Below, in pieces: positions 1 to 5,230 of a stretch of DNA of 8,121 nucleotides; within the stretch, counting starts at the first letter, position 1, and each line of letters begins with the position of its first letter. Position numbers and translations under genes: made by a program. The notes beneath the pieces are model-generated. The model saw nothing but the letters and a program-made list of their open reading frames with translations, searched no databases and was not told the DNA's origin. This DNA is from CAYMNU01 sp964391885 (GTDB taxonomy: Archaea; Altiarchaeota; Altiarchaeia; JAFGQM01): NCBI GenBank assembly GCA_964391885.1, contig CAYMNU010000029.1:1-8121 (forward strand), read 5' to 3'.

Positions 1-115
1 GAGGAAAGAGGATTGGGGGGAGGTTGTATTTGTCAAAGGCTCCGTCGAGCCTTATGGCCTCTAAGAGAGGCCAGCACTTGTCGTTGAGGGATTCCCAGAG
101 AGATGAGAGAGCCAT
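1..115 (-). CDS. N-terminal fragment of an unrecognised protein (runs off the window)
   Basis: An ATG at 113-115 on the minus strand opens 38 codons with no stop before the window edge. The peptide begins MALSSLWESLNDKCWPLLEA and reaches DKYNLPPILFP at the edge. The first ~25 residues look like an amphipathic helix (W7, W16, alternating charges). The closing PPILFP is hydrophobic and could be the start of a membrane segment, but the rest is outside. The start is supported by a TTTTTTAAA box centred about 24 nt upstream with no Shine-Dalgarno motif, the usual arrangement of a leaderless archaeal gene. It diverges from the PRC-barrel gene. I do not recognise the family. Short soluble N-termini before a hydrophobic stretch occur in several archaeal membrane or surface proteins, but that is only a guess. 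The start is fairly well supported; the function is unknown. Confidence 0.6.
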   Translation of the reverse strand, partial: MALSSLWESLNDKCWPLLEAIRLDGAFDKYNLPPILFP

Positions 116-133
116 AATAAAATTATAGAAGGT

Positions 134-144
134 CTTTAAAAAAT
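134..144 (-). promoter_or_regulatory. TATA-box-like promoter for the 1-115 gene
   Basis: Read on the minus strand this is ATTTTTTAAAG, centred near 139, about 24 nt before the ATG at 115. That spacing places the transcription start at or next to the start codon, so the mRNA would be leaderless. No Shine-Dalgarno motif is seen between the box and the ATG, which agrees. Confidence 0.45.
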
Positions 145-197
145 GCCTTTTATGAGAAGCTGTTTTTCCTGGGACATAAAAAACGCTCAAAAAGGCA
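144..197. repeat. 8-bp inverted repeat between divergent promoters
   Basis: TGCCTTTT (144-151) and AAAAGGCA (190-197) are perfect reverse complements 38 nt apart. The left arm touches the minus-strand TATA-like box (134-144). The right arm lies 3 nt before the plus-strand box (201-210). The arrangement is therefore symmetrical, with each arm in the position of a TFB recognition element or an operator. It could be coincidence, because the arms contain T and A runs. Confidence 0.3.
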
Positions 198-200
198 CAT

Positions 201-210
201 GTTTTTATAC
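201..210 (+). promoter_or_regulatory. TATA-box-like promoter for the PRC-barrel gene
   Basis: GTTTTTATAC is centred near 206, which predicts a transcription start near 232 and a leader of roughly 26 nt before the ATG at 258. It resembles the CCTTTTATAC box ahead of carA. A second AT-rich block (CTTATAAATC, 239-248) is only about 15 nt before the ATG, too close to act as the TATA box for this start. No clear Shine-Dalgarno motif precedes the ATG. Confidence 0.35.
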
Positions 211-257
211 TTTAATGCGTTAACATTCCACAGCAATTCTTATAAATCGAGATTAAA

Positions 258-563
258 ATGGCAAGATTCGTTGTTGCAAGGCAACTGGGTGGGAAAAGGT
301 CGATTACCACGACCGGCAAGGAGATAGGCAGGCTCGACGACATAATAGTTGACGAGGCGACCGGGGAGATGGAGAGCGTAGTCATAGAGCCGGATGCCGA
401 GACTGCGGAGGATATCAGGTTTCCGAAAGACGGCCAGGGTGACTTTATCGTGCCCTTCAAGGCAGTCAGGGCTATCAGCGATGTAATAGTCGTTGAGGAG
501 GCGCCCGCACCCGTGGGCGCTGCTGCAGCACCTGCTGCAAAGCACCACCACCACAGCGCGTAA
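258..563 (+). CDS. Single PRC-barrel domain protein with C-terminal His4 tail
   Basis: This 101-residue protein has one PRC-barrel domain at about residues 3-78. Typical features are the opening RFVVARQLGGKR, the strand-turn segment TTTGKEIGRLDDIIVDEATG, VVIEPD, and the closing VPFKAVRAISDVIVVEE. An Ala/Pro-rich flexible tail follows and ends KHHHHSA (four CAC codons at 543-554). PRC-barrel domains are small beta-barrels used for protein-protein contacts. In haloarchaea, stand-alone PRC-barrel proteins (CdpB1/CdpB2) join SepF and FtsZ in the division ring, so a division role is possible here but is inferred from the domain only. There is no signal peptide or membrane segment, so it is probably cytoplasmic. 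The ATG start fits the domain edge. The His tail might bind a metal. Its TAA stop lies inside the inverted repeat shared with the convergent lipid gene. Confidence 0.85.
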   Translation: MARFVVARQLGGKRSITTTGKEIGRLDDIIVDEATGEMESVVIEPDAETAEDIRFPKDGQGDFIVPFKAVRAISDVIVVEEAPAPVGAAAAPAAKHHHHSA

Positions 564-607
564 GCTAAGCTTTGGTTTGTTTTTTATAGATAATGTAGCT
601 TAGCTTA
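561..607. terminator. Stem-loop between convergent genes containing both stop codons
   Basis: TAAGCTAAGCT (561-571) and AGCTTAGCTTA (597-607) form a perfect 11-bp inverted repeat around a 25-nt loop. The outer end of the left arm is the TAA stop of the PRC gene. The outer end of the right arm, read on the minus strand, is the TAA stop of the lipid gene. The loop holds a T-rich run (TTTGTTTTTTAT, 575-586) and CTTTTTCTTCC follows the stem, both suited to T-tract termination of plus-strand transcripts. Minus-strand transcripts gain the hairpin but no T-run. Confidence 0.6.
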
Positions 608-1381
608 TAGCTTTTTCTTCCCCTCTTCCTTGACCGCCCTCACTAACTTAGACACCTTCTCCTTCACACTGCCGTTGGCTTCTTCTATCACAGTGCCTAT
701 CTGGACAGCATCCGCGCCAGCCTGGATATCTGCGCGCACCTGGGCTTCAGTCCTAATGCCACCCGCGACTATATAGAATGTGTCTGGCTTGATTACATGC
801 CTGACGGCTCCGATCATCTCAGGCGGAACGGGATTGGGGGGATTAGAGCCTGCATCGGTAAGGATGAACCTGAAACCCATCATCTCTGCGGCAAGCGCCA
901 TTGCAGCCGCAATCTTGGGCTTATCCAAAGGGATGGGCTTTGCGTCGCCCACCCATGACACAGTACTGCCTTCGCCCACTACAATATATGCAGTAGGAAG
1001 CGGTTCGATGCCTATTTTCCTGATTACAGGGGCTGCAAGCGTCTGGGCCTCGCTTATCCAGTAGGGATTGCGGGAGTTCAGCATGGACATGAAATATATC
1101 GAGTCGGCAGTGCCCGTGACGGTAGCTATGTTGCCAGGAAAGAGGTTGACAGGCACATCAACTGCTTTTTGTATCTCTTTGACTGTAGTGTCAAGCGCCT
1201 GGCCCTGCACACCGGTCGAGCCGCCGACTACGATTAAGTCCGAGCCAGCTTCATACGCCAGGCGGGCAGACTTCACCGCATCGTCAAGGCTGGCATAATC
1301 CAGTGGGTCTATGACCGCAAAAAACAATGCGCCGTCATTCTTCTTCTTTTCATTAAGATACTTTTCGACTTTTCCAATCAT
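605..1381 (-). CDS. Geranylgeranylglyceryl phosphate synthase (GGGP/PcrB family)
   Basis: This 258-residue TIM-barrel enzyme should join geranylgeranyl diphosphate to sn-glycerol-1-phosphate, the first committed step of archaeal membrane lipid synthesis. Family signatures in order are FFAVIDP (D25, expected Mg2+ ligand), VVGGSTGV (51-58), NLFPGN (79-84), SIYFMSMLNSRNPYW (94-108), LPTAYIVV (128-135), WVGDAKPIP (143-151), the phosphate-binding AGGIR (206-210) and AGADAVQIGTVIEE (221-234). The MSMLNSRNPYW block and the length point to the group II type. Some usually fixed positions differ: a region normally like VEPGxTVGW reads VGEGSTVSW (135-143), and the usual YLEAGSGA reads LTDAGSNP (174-181), placing Asp176 where the conserved Glu sits. 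The fold assignment is firm; normal activity is likely but not certain. The start is supported by a TATA-like box 28 nt upstream. It is divergent from pyrC and convergent with the PRC gene. Confidence 0.93.
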   Translation of the reverse strand: MIGKVEKYLNEKKKNDGALFFAVIDPLDYASLDDAVKSARLAYEAGSDLIVVGGSTGVQGQALDTTVKEIQKAVDVPVNLFPGNIATVTGTADSIYFMSMLNSRNPYWISEAQTLAAPVIRKIGIEPLPTAYIVVGEGSTVSWVGDAKPIPLDKPKIAAAMALAAEMMGFRFILTDAGSNPPNPVPPEMIGAVRHVIKPDTFYIVAGGIRTEAQVRADIQAGADAVQIGTVIEEANGSVKEKVSKLVRAVKEEGKKKL

Positions 1382-1403
1382 GGCCTCTTATTTTAGTTCA
1401 AAG

Positions 1404-1413
1404 CCTTAAAAAG
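1404..1413 (-). promoter_or_regulatory. TATA-box-like promoter for the GGGP synthase gene
   Basis: On the minus strand this reads CTTTTTAAGG, centred about 28 nt before the ATG at 1381. That spacing suggests a leaderless transcript. Only a GAGG close to the start codon resembles a ribosome site, and it is too near the ATG to be convincing. Confidence 0.45.
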
Positions 1414-1424
1414 CTACTAAGTGG

Positions 1425-1444
1425 CGTTTCACAGCCGTGAAACG
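1425..1444. promoter_or_regulatory. Perfect palindrome between divergent promoters (candidate operator)
   Basis: CGTTTCAC (1425-1432), spacer AGCC, then GTGAAACG (1437-1444): perfect 8-bp arms with a 4-nt spacer. It sits in the 103-nt gap between the GGGP synthase and pyrC start codons. It lies about 11 nt upstream of the lipid-gene TATA-like box and directly abuts the first TATA-like stretch for pyrC. This is the usual geometry for a dimeric repressor or activator site serving both genes. The regulator is unknown. Confidence 0.45.
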
Positions 1445-1445
1445 T

Positions 1446-1469
1446 CTTTTTACTCCAAAAGTATATAGT
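1446..1469 (+). promoter_or_regulatory. TATA-like promoter region for pyrC
   Basis: Two candidates are present: CTTTTTAC (1446-1453), which predicts a transcription start near 1475 and a roughly 10-nt leader before the ATG at 1485, and GTATATAG (1461-1468), which looks more like a TATA box but lies only about 20 nt before that ATG. There is no Shine-Dalgarno motif before the start codon, so a short-leader or leaderless transcript is likely from either box. Confidence 0.35.
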
Positions 1470-1484
1470 AACTGCCCAGTAAAA

Positions 1485-2759
1485 ATGGCCGATTTGCTAG
1501 TCAAAAACGGAAAAATCGTCACTCCCACTACCATCATAGAGGCCAACATGGTTGTCACTGAAGGAAAGATTGCAGGCATGACAAAGCAGGGCTTGGATGC
1601 GGAATACGAGATTGATGCAAAGGGTTTATACATCATACCGGGCCTCATAGATGCGCATGTCCACTTCCGCGACTTCGGAGAGGCTTGCAAGGGAGATTGG
1701 ACCAGTGAGTCCCGCGCCGCTGCGGCAGGGGGCGTGACCACCGTGCTGGACATGCCCAACAATAAGCCATGCGTCAATTCCATCCAACGGCTTGATGAGA
1801 AACGAAAGCTTGCCTCCAAAAAAAGCATCATCGATTTCGGCCTCTATATCGGCGCCGAAGAGGATAATCTTAATGAAATCAGAAAAGCCGAGAACATTGC
1901 AGGAGTTAAGTTCTTTTTGGGAAAAAGCACTGGCGACTTTTTGTTTAATGAGGAAAACCTGTCGCCGTTCTTCAAAGTTCTGAAAGAGAAGAAGCTCTTG
2001 GCTGCGTTGCACTGTGAAAAAACCTCTTTGATTGAAAAATACAAAAAAGACAAGTTCAAGTACTTCTCAGACATCCGCCCGACCATATGTGAAACGCAGT
2101 CAATCCGCGATGTCGTGAAGAGTATGTGCAACAACCGCGTCCACATCTGCCACCTGACAAGCGATGCAGGGCTTCAGGAAGTAATCCGAGGCAAGAGACT
2201 GAACAAGAGCCTGACCTGCGAAGTCACGCCGCAGCACCTTTGGTTGAATAAAGAGGATGAGAAGGCTAAAGGAAGCTGGCTAAAGATGTATCCCCCACTA
2301 AGGACAAGGAGCGACAATGCCGCACTTTTCATGGGGCTGAGGAGTGGGTTATTGGATATAGTGTCCACCGACCACGCCCCGCACACTCGAGCAGAAAAAG
2401 AATCGGGGTGGGAGAAAGCGCCGGGCGGAGTGCCTGGGGTCGAGACAAGGTTGCCTCTTGTCCTGGACCACACAGACCTACGTGGCCTTGTGGAAACCTG
2501 CTGCAGGAAACCTGCCGAGATTTTTAGGATAAAGAATAAAGGGGCAATTATTGACGGCTATGACGCTGACTTCGTCTTGCTGGATCTGAACAAGCAATGG
2601 AAGATCTCAGACGAAACTGTGCACACAAAATGCGGCTGGACTCCCTTTGAGGGGCTAGGGGTGAAGGGGAAGGTGGAAGCCACTTTTGTAAGGGGACAGC
2701 AAGTTTACGATGGCGAGCAGACAATGCGCGCTGAAGGGAGGGAAGTTGCATTCGCCTAA
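1485..2759 (+). CDS. pyrC: Dihydroorotase
   Basis: This 424-residue amidohydrolase should close carbamoyl-aspartate to dihydroorotate, the third step of UMP synthesis, in the cytoplasm. The N-terminal beta-sandwich (ADLLVKNGKIVTP) leads into the metal-dependent barrel. Zinc-site and substrate motifs (numbered from the ATG) are DAHVHFRDFG (H58, H60, R62), DMPNN (89-93, substrate contact), GVKFFLGKSTGD with K142 as the likely metal-bridging lysine, ALHCE (H176), RVHICHLTS (H220, H223), the catalytic Asp in STDHAPHT (D296), and PGGVPGVETRLPL (313-325). All positions needed for catalysis appear present. The frame is open upstream to a GTG at 1437, but those 16 codons would start inside the palindrome and promoter and match nothing in the family, so the ATG before ADLLVKNG is chosen. 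The 3' end overlaps the next gene, suggesting cotranscription. Allantoinase and hydantoinase are related alternatives; the carAB neighbours favour dihydroorotase. Confidence 0.93.
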   Translation: MADLLVKNGKIVTPTTIIEANMVVTEGKIAGMTKQGLDAEYEIDAKGLYIIPGLIDAHVHFRDFGEACKGDWTSESRAAAAGGVTTVLDMPNNKPCVNSIQRLDEKRKLASKKSIIDFGLYIGAEEDNLNEIRKAENIAGVKFFLGKSTGDFLFNEENLSPFFKVLKEKKLLAALHCEKTSLIEKYKKDKFKYFSDIRPTICETQSIRDVVKSMCNNRVHICHLTSDAGLQEVIRGKRLNKSLTCEVTPQHLWLNKEDEKAKGSWLKMYPPLRTRSDNAALFMGLRSGLLDIVSTDHAPHTRAEKESGWEKAPGGVPGVETRLPLVLDHTDLRGLVETCCRKPAEIFRIKNKGAIIDGYDADFVLLDLNKQWKISDETVHTKCGWTPFEGLGVKGKVEATFVRGQQVYDGEQTMRAEGREVAFA

Positions 2760-3639
2760 AAAGAAGCCGGGAAAAGAGAAGAAGCTCGAAGGCAGGGGTA
2801 CGGGAACGCTGACTAGGAATCCCAATTTTGGCAGGGACGGTCACCCCCTTAAGAGGGCAGGGGATGTGGAAAGGATAAAGTTCACGGTCGGGAGAGACGG
2901 GCAGCCAATTAAGATAGGTGGCAAGCATTATGGCGAGGTCTTCCTTGGTAAAGTAAGCTTCGGTGGTGAAAAACAGGTTAGGCGCAGGCCTGCCAAAGAC
3001 GGCACCCTAAGAGAACACCAGAAAAGGAAATGGCACCGAGTGGCTATAAAGAGGTTCAATGACCCGGAAAGGGCATATGATGGGGGGGAGTGGTACCAAG
3101 AGACTATTGACGATCTTAGAAACCATAGGGTGCAGATACCCAAAATGGGTATGGTGCGAGTACCAAAAGGCACTATGTTTGGGAAAACGAAACTCGAGCA
3201 TGATGAATGGCTGCAGGTATCGCAACTTTATGGCTCTACTGCGAAGGGGTCGAAGATACACCAGAAATCATGGGAGCATTTCCCCACACCAGAAGGCAGA
3301 GAAATTGCAGTCAGGGAGCTTACAAGGGTCGCAGATGCATGGAGGAACCCTGCCGGAGACCTTCTTGAGCCAATTAAGTTAAAGGATGGGGTATCCGTAA
3401 TACCCTTTGATTTAGATGAGCTGCACCATGAGCGTATGGCGGATTCCCGGGCAAACGAGCTCATAGATATAATGGGGAGAGTCTCAAGGATACCTTTTAA
3501 GGGCAAGACAGATGCCGAGGCTCGGGGCAAGAGAGAGTACAGAAGGCTTTATGGCATAGCCATGGAGGAAGCGACGCCCGCCATGAAAAAAGCCATCGAG
3601 CGGATGGAAAGGCACAGGATTAAGGTTGAGAATATGTGA
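2710..3639 (+). CDS. Putative kinase-fold protein with divergent catalytic motifs
   Basis: The 309-residue product is very basic for its first ~110 residues (GKLHSPKKKPGKEKK, RRRPAK, HQKRKWHR). I do not recognise a named family. Residues 70-114 resemble a protein-kinase N-lobe: GGKHYGEVFLGKV (70-82) like a glycine-rich loop, then RVAIKRF with K114 in the ATP-lysine position. EWYQETIDDLRNH (127-139) could be helix C with E131 as salt-bridge partner, and DEWLQVSQLYGS (165-176) resembles the strand and hinge after it. Further on, GDLLEPIKLKDGVSVIPFDLDEL (216-238) recalls the catalytic loop and metal strand of APH/RIO-like kinases, but the usual His before GD, the Asn and the first Asp of IDFDL are replaced (A215, I222, P232). 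It would thus be an atypical or inactive kinase. Two GRDGxPxK motifs (41-48, 61-68) repeat near the N-terminus. It overlaps pyrC by 50 nt from this ATG, or 14 nt if a TTG at 2746 is used. The last ~60 residues are helical and charged. Confidence 0.8.
   Translation: MASRQCALKGGKLHSPKKKPGKEKKLEGRGTGTLTRNPNFGRDGHPLKRAGDVERIKFTVGRDGQPIKIGGKHYGEVFLGKVSFGGEKQVRRRPAKDGTLREHQKRKWHRVAIKRFNDPERAYDGGEWYQETIDDLRNHRVQIPKMGMVRVPKGTMFGKTKLEHDEWLQVSQLYGSTAKGSKIHQKSWEHFPTPEGREIAVRELTRVADAWRNPAGDLLEPIKLKDGVSVIPFDLDELHHERMADSRANELIDIMGRVSRIPFKGKTDAEARGKREYRRLYGIAMEEATPAMKKAIERMERHRIKVENM
2736..2742 (+). promoter_or_regulatory. Shine-Dalgarno-like GGGAGGG before an alternative TTG start
   Basis: GGGAGGG lies 3 nt before an in-frame TTG at 2746-2748 (4 nt from the GGAGG core), inside the last codons of pyrC. 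The ATG at 2710 lacks such a motif. Translation may therefore start at the TTG, removing 12 residues and cutting the overlap with pyrC from 50 to 14 nt. The spacing is rather short, so the ATG remains possible. Confidence 0.35.
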
Positions 3640-5109
3640 TTAGTTCGCCTCTATAAACACAGGTTCGCTTGATAGTGGTATTTGTTTTGTTGGGACTATT
3701 TGGTTTTGGCGTGTTACTGGTTGGTATTGTGAGTCAACCTCGTTTATTAAATAGGTTATTTCTACATTTTCATTTTGGATATGTTCGCTTAGGTCTATTG
3801 TTTTTTCTCCAGTTTCAGCCCAAACAACATACACGTCATCTTTGTCTTCAGAGGTAAACTTATAAACATTTTCCTCAAGTTTAGTAACAGTTTCAAAGTA
3901 GTCTAATTTTTTTACTAATATTTTTGCCGTGTAGTACGCTGGTTTTGGATTGCCTTGAATATCAAGCAATCCAGCATATCGCCATACGGGCATGTGATAG
4001 TTCGGCCAATCTACATCAGAGGAAATAAATATTTTTTCTGCCCCGCCATAGAATCCCGAAACTAATTTTTTAGTCATTATTTTTGGTTGTTCTTTTCTAA
4101 CAATCTTTATTATATCTGGGTCATTGTTAACTAAACTAACAATTTCAGGACTATTTGGAGAATACATTGCCCCACTATGTAAGTCATCAAACCAGATAGG
4201 CTTGTCATAATTATTCTGTTCCAGTAATCCTTGGTAGTATCTAACTGTTGGTTCTATGTGCAAATAATAATTAAATTCAGCATTTTGAGATCCTCCGGCA
4301 TGTATTGACAAAATATCAAAACAATCTTTGCCCTTGGATATCACTTCACTAATAAAATCAACTTTGGGTTTGAATTCAGGATTTGAATTCAAAAGAGTTT
4401 CTCCGATATTGGTTTCTGCAATTGCAGGATATTCGCCCAAATTAAAACCAGAAGCCATAACCAAAGTTTCTGGACTTTTTCGTTTTACTGCGGAATATGC
4501 ATTACACAAGGCGTCTACAAAACCTTCCGAGTTTGTCCAATGATTTTCTGCCTCACTATCTATTTGCAAGTAATCTATTTCAAAACTAGAAACTAAATTT
4601 TCAACTAAATTTATCCAGTCTTGCATATGTTCATCTTTAATTTTAATAATCTTTCCGGAGGGTAAGCCTGTTCTGGGGTCAATCGAGGTTCCGCTTCTTT
4701 CTAATGCCCAGACGTTGTCTACATTTAGATTTAATTGAACTTTTCTGTTACTTTGTTGAAATGCATCGATTACCCTTTTAATTTGAGGGGAATTTAAAGT
4801 ATAAGTCGACGCCCCATTACTAGGCGGACTTGGCTCAATAATATCCCAAGTCAATCCATTTATGCCGGAGGTCATAATGCCTAGATCATTGAATTTATCA
4901 AAATGCTGGATTGTTGACCCATCAATTCCGAACCTAGATTTTGTGGCATCATTTGTTTTATTAACCTCTTCTGTTGGTTCTTGAATGGCTTGCCCGTCTC
5001 TAACCGGTTCTATGGGCTCTTGAATAGCTTGTCTGTCTCTAAACAAGAAAACCCCGACTAATAAAAGCCCAATAATGATTAAAATAATTATTACTTTTTT
5101 TATTTTCAT
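3640..5109 (-). CDS. Membrane-anchored protein resembling a TIM-barrel glycoside hydrolase
   Basis: The 489-residue product starts with MKIKK followed by a hydrophobic segment (V6-F23) and no clear cleavage site, so it is probably a signal anchor with the rest outside the cell. A linker of two 13-residue repeats (24-49) leads to a barrel-like domain from about residue 58. Clan-A glycoside hydrolase features are LTWDIIEPSPP (86-96), a long helix before QLNLNVDNVW (125-134), YLQIDSEAENHW (180-191) where a strand-4 acid/base Glu would lie (E186 or E188), FDILSIHAGG (264-273), and KPIWFDDLHSG (303-313) in the strand-7 place, where the usual nucleophile Glu appears as Asp. A beta-rich C-terminal domain starts near 405. 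Activity and substrate are unknown, and it could be a non-catalytic binding protein. Its base composition is clearly AT-richer than its neighbours (20-24 G+C per 60 bases in two sampled lines against 33 per 60 in carA), which suggests horizontal acquisition. It points against the pyrC/kinase-like genes. Confidence 0.88.
   Translation of the reverse strand: MKIKKVIIILIIIGLLLVGVFLFRDRQAIQEPIEPVRDGQAIQEPTEEVNKTNDATKSRFGIDGSTIQHFDKFNDLGIMTSGINGLTWDIIEPSPPSNGASTYTLNSPQIKRVIDAFQQSNRKVQLNLNVDNVWALERSGTSIDPRTGLPSGKIIKIKDEHMQDWINLVENLVSSFEIDYLQIDSEAENHWTNSEGFVDALCNAYSAVKRKSPETLVMASGFNLGEYPAIAETNIGETLLNSNPEFKPKVDFISEVISKGKDCFDILSIHAGGSQNAEFNYYLHIEPTVRYYQGLLEQNNYDKPIWFDDLHSGAMYSPNSPEIVSLVNNDPDIIKIVRKEQPKIMTKKLVSGFYGGAEKIFISSDVDWPNYHMPVWRYAGLLDIQGNPKPAYYTAKILVKKLDYFETVTKLEENVYKFTSEDKDDVYVVWAETGEKTIDLSEHIQNENVEITYLINEVDSQYQPVTRQNQIVPTKQIPLSSEPVFIEAN
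4963..5040 (-). repeat. Tandem 39-bp repeat encoding two 13-residue linker units
   Basis: Two adjacent 39-bp units (5002-5040 and 4963-5001) match at 31 of 39 positions. They encode RDRQAIQEPIEPV and RDGQAIQEPTEEV, identical at 10 of 13 residues. They lie just after the membrane anchor of the glycosidase-like protein and form an extended Pro/Glu/Gln spacer that would hold the domain away from the membrane. Confidence 0.8.
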
Positions 5110-5120
5110 TTCTTTTTAGC

Positions 5121-5210
5121 CTAGGGTAATCTTGAGATTATCTCAGCTACCGGCCTCATGCTCCCGTCATCATTCAAAAGCCCTAGGAAAGCGTACTTTT
5201 TTGAAATCAT
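5121..5210 (-). CDS. 29-codon leaderless reading frame: small gene or truncated remnant
   Basis: On the minus strand an ATG at 5208-5210 opens 29 codons ending in TAG at 5121-5123. The peptide begins MISKKYAFLGLLNDDGS and ends RPVAEIISRLP. It reads like real protein: a hydrophobic strand or helix, an acidic turn, then a helix, loosely like the start of a winged-helix protein. An excellent TATA-like box (5231-5240) is centred 25 nt before the ATG, as in the other leaderless genes here. Its stop is 11 nt before the start of the glycosidase-like gene. It may be a small protein cotranscribed with that gene, or the stump of a gene cut when the AT-rich neighbour arrived. No family is recognised. 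Confidence 0.4.
   Translation of the reverse strand: MISKKYAFLGLLNDDGSMRPVAEIISRLP
5133..5145. promoter_or_regulatory. Short palindrome upstream of the glycosidase-like gene
   Basis: TGAGAT-T-ATCTCA is a perfect 6-bp palindrome around one base. It lies 24-36 nt before the ATG at 5109, the place where that gene's own TATA box would be expected; no canonical box is present there. It could be an operator overlapping a weak promoter. It also lies inside the 29-codon frame, so coding constraint may explain it. Confidence 0.25.
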
Positions 5211-5230
5211 GAATTGTTCATGGTACGAAT

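Noticed and set aside
543..554. His4 codons as an artificial affinity tag or vector sequence
   Set aside because: Only four His codons followed by Ser-Ala, a natural stop placed in the inverted repeat and native flanking genes argue for a natural tail.
780..1298. Open frames on the plus strand opposite the GGGP synthase
   Set aside because: They are antisense to a firmly identified gene, have no recognisable motif, and are explained by its codon pattern.
1437..1484. Upstream GTG start extending dihydroorotase by 16 residues
   Set aside because: It would begin inside the palindrome and overlap the promoter, and the added residues (KRLFTPKVYSNC...) do not fit the conserved N-terminus, which begins near ADLLVKNGKIV.
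5120..5187. CCTAGGG (5120-5126) and CCCTAGG (5181-5187) inverted pair as target-site or attachment repeats
   Set aside because: Seven bases with a self-complementary CCTAGG core arise easily by chance, and both lie within the 29-codon frame; no matching copy was seen at 3640.
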